A stretch of DNA of 64,000 nt from Candidatus Binataceae bacterium. GTDB taxonomy: Bacteria; Desulfobacterota; Binatia; Binatales; Binataceae. The position numbers and the translations under genes are program-made. This document shows, in pieces, positions 53,780 through 63,913 of this stretch; within the stretch, counting starts at the first letter, position 1; each line of letters opens with the position of its first letter. The stretch lies in the NCBI GenBank assembly GCA_035308025.1, contig DATGHL010000033.1:61666-125665 (forward strand), in the 5' to 3' direction. The notes under the pieces were generated by a model. It was not told the origin of the DNA and did no database searches. It worked only from the letters and a program-made list of their open reading frames with translations.

Positions 53780-54424
53780 TCAGCTTGCGGTCGTAACGCG
53801 ATGCAGCATCGATTCGAGCGCGCTCGTCAGTTGCTCCTCGAAGCCGCCGAAAAAATGGTCCGCGCCGGCGATAACCTTGAGCTGCGAGCGCGCGCCCAGT
53901 CCGCGATGGAGCGTCTCGAGCTCCGCGACCGGGCAGTAGCCATCGCGGTCGCCGGCGGCAAGGATGATCGGATGTTTGAATCGTTCAAGCGCCGTCGTAT
54001 CCGCCATCCGGAGCGGCAGCGCGATCAGCGCGAGCGCCGCCAGATTATCGATCGACGGTGCGGCGGCCGCCGCCGCCATCGCACCGAATGAGTATCCCGC
54101 GAGCACGGCGCCGGTCACCACGACGCCCGCATGGCCGCTCAGGAATTGCACCGCCGCGGCCGCGTCCGCGGCCTCGCCCGCGCCGCCGCCATGTTCGCCC
54201 TCGCTCGCGCCGACGCCGCGGAAATTGAAGCGCAGCGTCGCCCATCCGAGGTTCCACATAGCCGTCAGCGCTGCATCCACGACGTTGTTGTACATCGATC
54301 CGCCATACAGCGGATGGGGATGACAGACGACTCCACCACGCACCGCTCCGGCTCCCGACGGGATCGCGAGCAGTCCTTCGAGCGTGAGCTCGCCCGAGCG
54401 AAAAGTGATTTGTTGCTCTTTCAT
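53780..54424 (-). CDS. Alpha/beta hydrolase of the COG2945 type
   Basis: A 214-residue hydrolase from the Met at 54424 (MKEQQITFRSGELTLEG). VVCHPHPLYGG forms the oxyanion region, GYSFGAM the nucleophile elbow, and AAGDRDGYCP and GADHFFGG contain the Asp and His of the triad. The longer frame to 54829 has unrelated basic sequence. The substrate is unknown. It is probably the first gene of a two-gene unit with the hydratase-like gene downstream. Confidence 0.9.
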   Translation of the reverse strand: MKEQQITFRSGELTLEGLLAIPSGAGAVRGGVVCHPHPLYGGSMYNNVVDAALTAMWNLGWATLRFNFRGVGASEGEHGGGAGEAADAAAAVQFLSGHAGVVVTGAVLAGYSFGAMAAAAAAPSIDNLAALALIALPLRMADTTALERFKHPIILAAGDRDGYCPVAELETLHRGLGARSQLKVIAGADHFFGGFEEQLTSALESMLHRVTTAS

Positions 54425-54556
54425 TTTTTCACCGCGGCCTTGTCGAAATGACCCTGCCGCTCCATATACTACGAATGCTTGCCTGCGAACTATTATGCGA
54501 AAGCGCCGCCCCGCGACGGGGTTTGTAGCGATCGGCGTACGCGCTAGGCTCGGATC

Positions 54557-55222
54557 ATGGCTGCCGAAGGCAAATTCACCTCGCTCGATCCGCAACTCTA
54601 CGACTACATCCTGGCGCATGGCCATAACGGCGATCCGCTGCTCGCCGAGTTGGCTGACGAGACCGCGCACCGGCTCGGCCGCACCGCCGGGATGCAGATT
54701 GCTCCCGAGCAGGGCGCCTTCATGACGATGTTGGCGCGCGCGACCGGCGTCCGCTCCGCGATCGAGATCGGGACCTTCACCGGCTACAGCGCGATTTGCA
54801 TCGCGCGGGCCCTGCCGCCCGACGGCCATCTACTTTGCTGCGACGTCAGCGAGGAGTGGACCGCGCTCGCGCGTGAGTATTGGCGCCGAGCCGGCGTTGC
54901 CGATCGGATCACGCTGAAGCTCGCCCCCGCGCTCGAAACCCTTCGCGCCCTCCCGCCCCGATCGAGCTTCGACTTCGCCTTTATCGACGCCGACAAAGCG
55001 AACTATCGCGCTTACTATGAGGAAATTCTGGCGCGCACGCGCCCGGGCGGCCTGATTCTGATCGACAATGTGCTCTGGAGCGGCGCGGTCCTCGACCGCT
55101 CGAATCAGACCGCCGACACCCGCGCGATCCGCGAGCTCAACGATTTCCTCGCCGCCGACGATCGCGTTGACGCCGTGATGCTGCCGATCGCCGACGGCCT
55201 CACTATCTGCCGCAAGAAGTAG
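54557..55222 (+). CDS. Class I SAM-dependent O-methyltransferase (CCoAOMT-like)
   Basis: A 221-residue enzyme. The SAM-binding motif is AIEIGTFTGYSAI, with metal/catechol-site residues in FDFAFIDADKANY and LILIDNVLWSG. This arrangement marks the O-methyltransferase family 3 group, which methylates catechol-like hydroxyls with Mg2+. No obvious catechol pathway lies next to it. It is divergent from the hydrolase gene and precedes leuS by about 95 bases. Confidence 0.93.
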   Translation: MAAEGKFTSLDPQLYDYILAHGHNGDPLLAELADETAHRLGRTAGMQIAPEQGAFMTMLARATGVRSAIEIGTFTGYSAICIARALPPDGHLLCCDVSEEWTALAREYWRRAGVADRITLKLAPALETLRALPPRSSFDFAFIDADKANYRAYYEEILARTRPGGLILIDNVLWSGAVLDRSNQTADTRAIRELNDFLAADDRVDAVMLPIADGLTICRKK

Positions 55223-55316
55223 GATAAACTCGATCTGCTGGCGCCGCCGCCGGAGCCGAGCAGAGCGGGCGCGTCAGCGACGCCGACTCAAGATTCCGAC
55301 TGGAGCATCACGAAGC

Positions 55317-57758
55317 ATGGCGATGGATGAACGCTACGACCCGCAAATGATCGAGCCCAAGTGGCGCGACGAATGGGAGCGCACCGACCTCTATCGCACG
55401 CGCGAAGAGCCCGGCCGCTCCAAATTCTACGGCCTCGAAATGTTTCCCTATCCCTCCGGCGACGGCCTCAGCGTCGGCCACCTGCACAACTACGTCCCTT
55501 GCGACGTCATCGGCCGCTACAAGCGGATGGCGGGCTTCAACGTCCTCCATGCGATGGGTTGGGACGCCTTCGGCCTGCCCGCCGAGAACGACGCGATCCT
55601 CAAAAAGCTCCATCCCAAGGAGACCGTTCCGCGCTACGCCGCAAACTTCAAGCGTCAGTTGAAGTTAGCCGGCTGCGCCTACGACTGGCGCCGCGAAATC
55701 AACTCCTCCACTCCCGAATATTACAAATGGACCCAATGGTTTTTCCTCCTGCTCTACAAGCGTGGGCTGGCCTACCGTGCGATGGGCTCGCAGTGGTGGT
55801 GCGAAATCTGCCGCACCATCCTCGCCAATGAGCAGGTCGTCAACGGATGCTGCTGGCGACACACCGAAACTCCGGTGACCAAGAAAGACCTCGAACAGTG
55901 GTTCTTCAAAATCACCGAATACGCCGATCGCCTGCTCGCCGACCTCGACGGCATCGATTGGCCCGAGCCGATCAAGCTGATGCAGCGCAACTGGATCGGC
56001 CGTTCCGAGGGCGCCGAGATCGCCTTTGCCGTCAGCGCGCATCCGGGCAAGGAAGTCCGTTTCTTCACGACGCGTCCCGATACCGTCTTCGGCGTCTCGT
56101 TCATGGTGCTCGCCCCTGAGCATCCGCTGGTCGCCGAGATCACGACGCCTGCGCAACGCGCAGAGGTCGCGGCCTACGTCACCGCGGCGCGGCGTCAGAC
56201 CGAGATCGAACGGCTCTCGACCGTCAAGGAAAAGACCGGGGTCTTCACCGGGGCCTACGCGCGCAATCCCTTTTCCAACAAGGACGTGCCGATCTGGATC
56301 GCCGACTACGTCCTGATGGGCTATGGCACCGGCGCGATTATGGCCGCGCCGGGCGAGGATCAGCGCGACTTCGAGTTCGCGCAAAAGTACGGACTCGAAA
56401 TCCCGGTCGTCACCGCCCCCGCCGACGGTAGCGCCGCCCCCGACGATCGCGCCTTCAGTGATTACGGCGTCGCGATCAATTCGGGCTTCCTCGACGGCAT
56501 GAAAACCGCCGATGCGCTCCGCGCTGTCTGCAAGTATGTCGAGGAGCAGAGCTTCGGCCGCGCCACCGTCAGCTACCGGATGCGCGACTGGCTGATCTCC
56601 CGTCAGCGCTATTGGGGCTGTCCCATTCCGATCATCTACTGCGCGCGCGACGGCATTGTCGCGGTCCCCGACGATCAATTGCCCGTCGTGCTGCCCGACA
56701 TGACCGATTACCAGCCCTCAGGCACGGGGCGCTCGCCGCTCGCCAACGTTCCCGAATTCGTCAACACTACCTGCCCGAAATGCGGCGGTCACGCCCAGCG
56801 CGAGACCGATACCCTCGACGGCTTCGCCTGCTCCTCCTGGTACTTCCTGCGCTTCGCGTCGCCGCATGAAGCCGCCGCGCCGTTCGAGAAACGCGCCGGC
56901 GATTACTGGCTGCCGGTGGACCTCTACGTCGGCGGCGCCGAGCACGCCGTGATGCATCTCCTCTACGCGCGGATGTGGACCAAGGTGATGTACGACGCCG
57001 GCCTCATCAATTTCATCGAGCCGTTTCCGGTCTTGCGCAACCAGGGGATGATCTGGGCCGAAGACGGCCAGAAGATGTCCAAGAGCAAGGGCAACGTCGT
57101 CACGCCCGACACGATGGTCGAAAAATATGGCGCCGACGCGCTGCGGCTCTGGGAGCTCTTCATGGGGCCCTTCGAGGAGGCCACCAACTGGAACGAAGAG
57201 GGCGTCTTCGGCACCGCGCGCTATCTTTCGCGCGTCTGGACCATGGTCCGCCGCTATGTCGCCGCTGGATGTCCCGATGGCGCACCCGCGCTCGAAACTC
57301 TCCGCCGCGCCCACAAGACGCTGCGCACAGTCACCGATCACGTCGAGCGGATGCGCTTCAACACCGCGCTCGCGACCCTGATGGAACAGCTCAACTATAT
57401 TCAGAAGCTCGCGCCCGCCGAGCTTGGCCGCTTCACCGTCGAGAGTTACGTGCTGATGCTCGCGCCGCTCGCGCCCTTTATCGTCGAGGAGTTCTGGCGC
57501 GAGCTCGGCCATGCCACCTCGATCCATCTCGAAGCCTGGCCGAAGTATGATCCTGAACTCACGCGTGACGAGACCGTAACCGTCGTCGTGCAGGTCAACG
57601 GCAAGGTCCGCGATCGCTTGGTGGTCGAGGCCGGCGCCGCCGAGGACGTCGTGCGCGGGATGGCGCTCGACAGCGAGGCGGTGCGCAAGCACCTCGACGG
57701 CAAGCCGCCGAAAAAGGTCATCTACGTCCCGAACAAACTCGTCAGCATCGTCGCGTAG
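55317..57758 (+). CDS. leuS: Leucyl-tRNA synthetase
   Basis: Charges tRNA-Leu in the cytoplasm. It has 813 residues, slightly shorter than the usual 820-870. The class I HIGH-like motif is GHLHNYVP near residue 54, the zinc-like insert has CPKCGG, the CP1 editing domain lies between about 230 and 420, and KMSKS is at 586-590 (followed by GNVV). The C-terminal domain ends with the VVVQVNGKVRD segment typical of bacterial LeuS. It is an essential single-copy marker useful for placing the organism. Confidence 0.97.
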   Translation: MAMDERYDPQMIEPKWRDEWERTDLYRTREEPGRSKFYGLEMFPYPSGDGLSVGHLHNYVPCDVIGRYKRMAGFNVLHAMGWDAFGLPAENDAILKKLHPKETVPRYAANFKRQLKLAGCAYDWRREINSSTPEYYKWTQWFFLLLYKRGLAYRAMGSQWWCEICRTILANEQVVNGCCWRHTETPVTKKDLEQWFFKITEYADRLLADLDGIDWPEPIKLMQRNWIGRSEGAEIAFAVSAHPGKEVRFFTTRPDTVFGVSFMVLAPEHPLVAEITTPAQRAEVAAYVTAARRQTEIERLSTVKEKTGVFTGAYARNPFSNKDVPIWIADYVLMGYGTGAIMAAPGEDQRDFEFAQKYGLEIPVVTAPADGSAAPDDRAFSDYGVAINSGFLDGMKTADALRAVCKYVEEQSFGRATVSYRMRDWLISRQRYWGCPIPIIYCARDGIVAVPDDQLPVVLPDMTDYQPSGTGRSPLANVPEFVNTTCPKCGGHAQRETDTLDGFACSSWYFLRFASPHEAAAPFEKRAGDYWLPVDLYVGGAEHAVMHLLYARMWTKVMYDAGLINFIEPFPVLRNQGMIWAEDGQKMSKSKGNVVTPDTMVEKYGADALRLWELFMGPFEEATNWNEEGVFGTARYLSRVWTMVRRYVAAGCPDGAPALETLRRAHKTLRTVTDHVERMRFNTALATLMEQLNYIQKLAPAELGRFTVESYVLMLAPLAPFIVEEFWRELGHATSIHLEAWPKYDPELTRDETVTVVVQVNGKVRDRLVVEAGAAEDVVRGMALDSEAVRKHLDGKPPKKVIYVPNKLVSIVA

Positions 57759-57780
57759 GGCCGCTACCCAGGAGAGCAAC

Positions 57781-58847
57781 ATGAGTCGTCGGGGAATGGT
57801 CCTGCTCATGGGCCTGATTTTGTGTTACGCATCAATCACGTCTGGCCAGACCGGAACGGTCGCTTCCAGCCAGATCGGAACGGTCGCGTCCGGAACGATC
57901 GCGCCCGGAGCGCGGACCATCACGGTGGACGGACACGGCGAATCGAAGGCCAAGCCCGACCTCATGACGGTCGCGTTTACGGTCGAGAGCAAGGCGCCAA
58001 CCGGCGAGGAATGCCCCCAGCTCCAGAGCAAGAAGATCAATGAGTTAATATCGAGACCAGCAATTATGCCCTGATGCCCACTGAAGAACAGATAGTCACT
58101 GGAGCTATCTCGGCCGAGTCTGGAGGCTGGCTCTTTACCGCTGGGGTGACTGCGACGACTCCGAGTCTGCAGGAGCTAGGGGCGCTGGTTCAAGCCGGGC
58201 TCGCCGCGGGCGCTTCAAAACTACGGCAGGTTGAGTTGCAGGAGGTGGAGGTGGGTCCGCAAGATCGCGGTTCGGGCTTGACCAGCGCCATCGTTTATGG
58301 CCCAAAGGCGGCAAGGATAGGTGGTACAAGTGCCTTCGGCGACTTTTGAAGTGTCTGGCCGAGGCTCGACGTCGATCGCAGCGGCTAACGATGGCGCCCG
58401 CAAGGTTGCGAGGGTTGAGCAGGCGCTGAAAGCTAAACTTCAGGGTCACGGTGAGACCAGCGTTACTGAACTGAACATGCAGCCGGAGACACCGCAACAG
58501 GCGGCGCAGCAGCCTACGCGACAGGTCTTCTCTACGCAACACAACCGTCACAGTAAAAACACCGGCGCTGGACGCGCTAGGTCCCGTACTCCAGCTTGAG
58601 GCGAATACCGTGGCGAGCCAGGAGGCAATCGCCCAGGCCTCCGAAGATGCCCAGCGCAAAGCGCAGACGCTCGCGTCGTCGATGGGAATTAAGCTGGGCA
58701 AGATTCTCAACATTTCGACCAACGCGCAGGCGCGACCGAGGGTGTTTTATGCGAACAGTTTCGCTCAAATCGCCGCCGAGGGTGGTGCCGATGCTTCAGC
58801 TCCGCGCGCGATGCCCGTGCTTCCCAACGACGTGTCGCTGAGTGCGG
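57781..58847 (+). pseudogene. Decayed SIMPL (DUF541) gene
   Basis: Fragments of a periplasmic SIMPL-domain protein lie in at least three frames. First comes a signal peptide and ARTITVDGHGESKAKPDLM with KKINELIS. An internal loss follows, then ETSNYALMP with TPSLQELGALVQAGLAAGA. In another frame come ARKVARVEQALKAKL and finally LQLEANTVASQEAIAQASED with SSMGIKLGKILNIS. The last fragment continues without a stop into the neighbouring cupin-like relic at about 58847. The ribosome site at the start is still good (AGGAGAG). The protein cannot be made whole. Confidence 0.8.
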
Positions 58848-59711
58848 CCGAGCGGCTTGCGCGTCTCGCCGAAACGATGCTCGCCGGGCCGCATCCCGAG
58901 AAATTCGCCTTGATGAATGCGCATCACAATTCGAGGGAATCGAAGTTCGGCCATATGCGTGAGCGGCCGCCATTGCTCGAAACCTTCCGCAGTATCCGCA
59001 CAGAAGGCTTGTGGGTGAAAATGACCAGCGTCGACGAGGCGGACCCGGAATACGCTGATCTGCTGCAGCGGATAATCGAGGAAACCGAAACGCTGAGCGG
59101 GTTACCGTTGCGTCGGCAGATCGAATGGTCGGCCCTGACGATCCTGCTCGACTCGCCACTCATCGCGCTGCAGTATCATATGGATCACGAGTTCAATCTG
59201 CTTTTGCAGGTTCAGGGCATCAAAGAAGTCCACCTCTTTGACGGCACCGACCGCTCCATCCTGAGCGAACACGAGATCGAAGGCTTTATCTGAATGATTT
59301 CGACGCGCCCGCGCTGCATGACGGAGCGCAGGACAAAGACCGCAGCTTCAGCTAACCCCAGGCGCGGGTCTGCATATTCTACCGCTGTCGCCGCATTGGG
59401 TGCGTAACGGCGATTGCGTCTCGATCTCCGCCAGCTTCATCTTCTCGACTCGGACTCTCAACGCACGCGCGAAAGTCTTTCAGGCCAATCACTTCATTCG
59501 CAGGCTCGGCCTGCGCCCGCGCGAGCCCGAGGGGTCACACTTGCGCGACGCGACGCGCCTGAGTGATCGCATGAAAAGCGCCGGTATGCGATTGCTCTCG
59601 AAACGCCGCCCCCGCAGTCGCCACGAGCTGATATTTTCGGGCGCCGATCGGCTGGGGCGTTCAATCGGGATGGTGAGCCGGCTGCGACAGCGCCTGCTGG
59701 GAAATCGGTGA
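58848..59711 (+). pseudogene. Decayed cupin/JmjC-like oxygenase, first copy
   Basis: Aligns along its length with the intact gene at 59839 (LARLAETMLAGP, LQYHMDHEFNLLLQVQG, LNARAKVFQANHFIRRLG). It lacks the first 30-35 residues and is fused in frame behind SIMPL sequence. Two single-base losses break it: near 59293 (after EIEGF, where FYLNDFDAP should follow) and near 59356 (before LTPGAGLHILPLSPHW). Both could be sequencing errors, but the missing N terminus could not. The HxD pair is kept as HMD. Confidence 0.85.
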
Positions 59712-59838
59712 GATACGTCGAATTGACGAAGCTAACCTGTAACATCCGTCAATACCAGCCTAAAGGCATGATTAATTGATCGTCGGTGGGGTATGCCAAG
59801 CACTGGAAACGTGAAATCAATAGTGCTATACGTAGCCC

Positions 59839-60789
59839 ATGACGAGCGTCATCGAGTCCGATGATTCAGTTTTTCGCGACTGCTTAGGCCGTTCGGCATT
59901 TTCCTTCGGTCATCGCCTCGCTGATCATCCTCTCTTCGATCTCGACCGGCTCGCACGCCTCGCTGAGAAGGTCGTGCATGGGCCGTATGCTGGTAAGTCG
60001 ATTCTGCTGGACGCGCACAACGCCGAGGCCCAAACCAAGTTCAGCACGATGGCCGCCTACGACTTGCAGGGCGACACAATCACTGAAATCGAACGGGCCG
60101 CGTTATGGCTCAAACTGTCAAGCGTCGAAAAGTCTGACAAAGATTACGCCGACCTGCTGCAATCGATTCTGTGTGACATCGAAGCTCTCTCCGGAGTTCC
60201 GCTGCGATGTGAAATAACCTGGTCGGGCATGACGATTGTCGTGAGCTCTCCGGGGATTACGACGCCTTATCACATCGACCACGAATATAACTTCCTGCTG
60301 CAGATTCGAGGCGAAAAGAACGTCAATCTGCTCGACGGCGCGGATCGCGAAATCCTGAGCGCAAGGGAAATTGAAGCCTTCTACGTTAACGATTTTGACG
60401 CTCCGAGCTTTCGCGACGAGTCGCGAGTGAAAAGCCGCTGTTTTCATCTGGCGCCGGGGATCGGCGTCCATCAGCCGCCGCTGGCGCCACACTGGGTTCA
60501 GAACTGCGAGAACCTGTCAATCTCCGTCAGCATAATGTTCTGCACGCGCGAACTGAACGCGCGCGCGAAGGTCTTCCAGGCCAACCACTTTCTGCGCAGT
60601 CTTGGTTTCGCACCGCTTGAACCTAGCGCATCACCTCTGAGTGACCGGCTGAAGACTTTCAGCCTCGGGCTGCTGTCGAAACATCGGCCCAAGGATTATC
60701 ACGAAATGCTCTATTCCGGCGTCGAGCGGCTGCAGGCACCGGTCAAATTCGCCCGTCGTCTGCGTCATCGTCAGCCGACTTCACCCTGA
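59839..60789 (+). CDS. Cupin/JmjC-like Fe(II) oxygenase-family protein
   Basis: A 316-residue cytoplasmic protein. The double-stranded beta-helix core carries HxD (His145, Asp147 in YHIDHEYN) and a distal His218 (PLAPHWVQN), the facial triad of cupin-8/JmjC-type 2-oxoglutarate oxygenases. The C-terminal 80 residues are basic (FARRLRHRQ). A decayed paralogue lies immediately upstream. The ribosome site is weak. Substrate and hydroxylase activity are unknown; the role could also be structural or regulatory. Confidence 0.75.
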   Translation: MTSVIESDDSVFRDCLGRSAFSFGHRLADHPLFDLDRLARLAEKVVHGPYAGKSILLDAHNAEAQTKFSTMAAYDLQGDTITEIERAALWLKLSSVEKSDKDYADLLQSILCDIEALSGVPLRCEITWSGMTIVVSSPGITTPYHIDHEYNFLLQIRGEKNVNLLDGADREILSAREIEAFYVNDFDAPSFRDESRVKSRCFHLAPGIGVHQPPLAPHWVQNCENLSISVSIMFCTRELNARAKVFQANHFLRSLGFAPLEPSASPLSDRLKTFSLGLLSKHRPKDYHEMLYSGVERLQAPVKFARRLRHRQPTSP

Positions 60790-60838
60790 CCCGCCGCCGC
60801 GCAACGCTGCGCGTCTCTTGCGGAATACGGCTAATGAC

Positions 60839-60914
60839 TGGAGCGGGTGATCGGTTTCGAACCGACGACCTCGTGCTTGGCAAGCACGCGCTCTACCAAC
60901 TGAGCTACACCCGC
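60839..60914 (-). tRNA. tRNA-Gly (anticodon GCC)
   Basis: On the minus strand, 76 bases including an encoded CCA. Acceptor stem GCGGGTG/CACCCGC, D arm AGCTCAGTTGGTAGAGC, anticodon arm CGTGC-TTGCCAA-GCACG giving anticodon GCC, and T arm with GGTTCGAAACC. All four stems pair. Confidence 0.97.
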
Positions 60915-60995
60915 CCCGCATGGCTGGAGCAGACCAAAGTTTGTAACGGTCCCTTGCGACACTGTCAAACTGCTCGGCTCATCGAACCGCCCCGC

Positions 60996-61586
60996 TCATT
61001 GCGCGACGGCGCGCTTCGGCCGAGGCATTCGTTGCTCGCCGGCGAAGATCCCCCGGGCCTTGACGAAGTACTCGACCCCGGACCAGAGGCTGAGGATCAG
61101 CGAAAGCCACAACACCAGCATCCCGGCGGCGAAAAAATCGACGTGCCAGTAGGTGTAATGAATCAGCAGCCCCTCGAGCGCGATACATTGCAGCGCCATC
61201 TTGTACTTGCCGAGTTCGTCAGCGCCGATAATCTCCCCTTCCACCGCGGCGATCGCACGCAGGCCGGTTATCAGCACCTCGCGAGCCATCAGCACAGCGA
61301 CGATCCAGGCCGGTACGCGCGGCGTCCTCGGAATACCCGCCAGCATGATCAATGCCGACATTACCACGAGCTTGTCGGCGATCGGATCGAGAAATTTCCC
61401 CAGCATCGTGCCGGAGTCGTAATTGCGTGCGATATAGCCGTCGAGAAAATCGGTTAGCGACGCCACCAGGAACACTGCCGCGGCGATAGCGGAGGGCGAG
61501 GGTCCCGGATACAGCAGCAGCACGATGATCACCGGGACCGCTGCGATCCGGCTCAGCGTTAGCAGATTGGGCGTCGTGAACAGCAT
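60996..61586 (-). CDS. pgsA: CDP-diacylglycerol-glycerol-3-phosphate 3-phosphatidyltransferase
   Basis: Inner-membrane enzyme that makes phosphatidylglycerol phosphate. It has 196 residues and five to six membrane helices. The CDP-alcohol phosphotransferase signature is complete: Asp46, Asp49, Gly50, Ala53, Arg54, Gly63, Asp67 and Asp71 (DFLDGYIARN, then GKFLDPIADK). It starts MLFTTPNLLTLSR, the common beginning of PgsA. It precedes tRNA-Gly on the same strand by about 80 bases. Confidence 0.95.
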   Translation of the reverse strand: MLFTTPNLLTLSRIAAVPVIIVLLLYPGPSPSAIAAAVFLVASLTDFLDGYIARNYDSGTMLGKFLDPIADKLVVMSALIMLAGIPRTPRVPAWIVAVLMAREVLITGLRAIAAVEGEIIGADELGKYKMALQCIALEGLLIHYTYWHVDFFAAGMLVLWLSLILSLWSGVEYFVKARGIFAGEQRMPRPKRAVAQ

Positions 61587-61843
61587 CAGAGGTCGGCGTC
61601 GCCTGCCGCCATCTTCAGCCTATGGCAAGCGCCTATCTGCCGCAACGAAAGTTGATACAGAAAGCGCCGCGCGATTTCGTTTATCGCCGGCGGCGACAGT
61701 CAGTTAGAGGAGGGCTGCAGGTCATCAAATTGTGACGCGGTCGAGACCTGTGGATAATTTTTGCCTAAAGAGCATCGCTTTTCCTTGCGCCGCCCCCCTG
61801 AATGTTACGTTGCGCGATAGGATCACGGTCGGAGAATTCTGAC

Positions 61844-62356
61844 ATGGGCAGAAGTTTTAACGGCGGTGGTTATCTTTCAGCGTGGCGCGGCAGGGGCAGC
61901 GGTCGGATGCAGAGCGACTCGCTGCGACGCATAGGTGCAGCAATCGCGGGGGATGTTGGCCGCGCGGTATTGATGGCTGCGGTTCTTGTCGCTTGCATCC
62001 TCGGTACGGCGAACGCGGGCCAGATTGGGCCGACCTGTCCCCCCGGACAAACGACGAGGGGTTACAGCGATCTCGACGGAAAGACCATCTGGACCTGCGT
62101 GAACGTGGGAGAGACGAGGATGCCAGCCGATCCACCAGCGGTCGGGCAAGCCATGAGTTGCAACCGAGACGAGGACTGCCCGGGAGCCTCTAGGTGTGAG
62201 TGGGCCTCTAGCTATCAGTCCGGGACCTGTGGCCGCACCAATGCCTGGTGCAACTCCGATGCTGAGTGCAAGTATTCCGAGTTTTGCGACACGACAAAGT
62301 CCGACCCGGTGTTCAAGGGAGCGTGCGCCCCGCGCGGCGGACATTATCCGAACTAG
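61844..62356 (+). CDS. Cys-rich secreted protein, unrecognised family
   Basis: A 170-residue protein from the ATG at 61844, eight bases after GGAGAA. A hydrophobic export segment lies at about 40-60 (AVLMAAVLVACILGTANA). The mature part has about ten cysteines with C-x-(D/E)-D-x-C-type spacing repeated twice (CNRDEDCPGASRCEW and CNSDAECKYSEFCDTT), like small disulfide-rich modules. It probably acts outside the cytoplasm. It precedes the beta-propeller relic by seven bases, suggesting a former shared operon. Confidence 0.65.
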   Translation: MGRSFNGGGYLSAWRGRGSGRMQSDSLRRIGAAIAGDVGRAVLMAAVLVACILGTANAGQIGPTCPPGQTTRGYSDLDGKTIWTCVNVGETRMPADPPAVGQAMSCNRDEDCPGASRCEWASSYQSGTCGRTNAWCNSDAECKYSEFCDTTKSDPVFKGACAPRGGHYPN

Positions 62357-62363
62357 GCTCGCG

Positions 62364-63864
62364 ATGGAGCAAGGTCAAGAAGGCGCAGGTTCGAAAGGGG
62401 GAAAGACGTTGCAAAACCATCGTCCATTCATTGTCTTAACTTTCGCGGGTGCATTCGTGCTCTGGTTAGGCGTGGCCTTCGCCGGTTCAGCCTTGGTGTC
62501 AAATCCGGCTTGGCAGTTTATTGGTCCTAAACCAATCCAAAACGTTACGGCCAACTTCGGAGGAGTCCAGATTGGACAGCCGTTTGCGGCAACCGGGCGT
62601 ATTACCGCCATTGCCGCCGATCCCACCACGTCGGGAAGATTGTTTGTCGGAACGGCCGGCGCGGGTGTATGGATGAGTAGCGACGGCGGCAACACCTTCA
62701 CCAGGATCAGTGGCGTCCTCGACACATCGACGTTCGGCCAAGGGTTTCCGCAGACGACGGTCGGCGCCTTGGCGCTGAATGCGACGACCAATCCGCCAAC
62801 CATATTTCTAGCAACGGGCGAGGGTAACGGTGGCGATTCGTTTTGGGGAGACGGGCTGTTCAGCACGGCTAACTTAGGATCGAGTTGGTCGTCAATCGCG
62901 GGTACAGTGATCGAGCCGGGCGGCTTTATGCTTCCGTCGAGCCAACTAGAGGAGGGGTTCACGAGGCTAGCAATCGATACCAGCCATTCTCCACCGTACG
63001 TTTACGCAGCGGCAGTTCCCGAATTGGGCACCGATCGAGCTGGCCTCAGTCCTGTAAAGAGCCTGACTTTTGGAGGGTTCTGGGGCCTTTGGCGCTCCAC
63101 GGACGGGGGTTCCACGTTCACTCAGTATGCCCCCTCGGCACTGGGCGGAGTGTGATCGCGGGCTCAAGCTCTCCGTGTCCCGCCGATGACGTCGTTATCG
63201 ATTCATCTACAGGAACCGTCTTTGCCGCGGTACACGACTACGGCGTTTTCGTTTCTACGAACTCTGGCAATACCTGGTCGGCCGCGACACTGCCCGGCAT
63301 CACTAACGGCTCAGTAGGCCGAATCGGCTTGGCGGCAGCCGACGGCGTCGCCTATGCAATGGTGGGATCCAGCGCTGGAAGTAGCTACTTGGGGCTTTTC
63401 AGGTATTCGGGCTCGACTTGGCTGTCAGTGAAAGTGCCCTGTCAACTTCTTACAGCTCCCAAGTTGGTCGTTTATATCGACGGAACCGCGGACACCAGTG
63501 GTTCCTGCTTGAATCCTAGCGCGTTTTCTCAGTCGGATTTCGATCAAACACTGACCATTCAGCCGGGCACCCACGGAAGCGGGGTAGTTTTCGGTGGCGT
63601 CGGTCTCTACTACTCGGCCGATTCCGCCAACACCTGGACGTTCCTAAGCGTGAGCGTATATTCTTCCCCGGTCTAGCCACCGACCCTGCGGTTTCTCAGT
63701 ATCTGCTCTTCGGCTCCTTCTATGTATATTCCTCTACTGATGGAATGGCTAGCTGGAGCCAGCAGACGACGCAGGATCTAACACGCGGCTGCCTCTACCC
63801 CCCGAAGGGAGTTTCAGCCCCTTGCGGCGTCCAGGATATCGAGTTCGCCCCCGCTAATCATGGT
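62364..63864 (+). pseudogene. Frameshifted secreted beta-propeller (BNR/VPS10-like) gene
   Basis: The first frame has a signal-type segment (IVLTFAGAFVLWLGVAFAGS) and propeller repeats (MSSDGGNTFTRI, RSTDGGSTFTQ), then stops at 63155. The story continues in a second frame from about 63145 (SVIAGSSSPCPADDVV, VSTNSGNTWS, YYSADSANTWTF) to 63676, and in a third from about 63660 (FPGLATDPAVSQYLLFGS, VYSSTDGMASWSQQ). At about 63864 the propeller sequence ends and an IS1595-type element seems to begin. Two frameshifts plus truncation make it non-functional unless they are sequencing errors. Confidence 0.75.
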
Positions 63865-63913
63865 AAGTCTAAAGGACTTGACTACAGATTCCATTGCTGC
63901 TAATCTTGTTTCC

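Noticed and set aside
57781..60914. Genomic island integrated at tRNA-Gly
   Set aside because: The decayed genes lie next to the tRNA 3' end, but no integrase and no direct repeat of the tRNA end was found.
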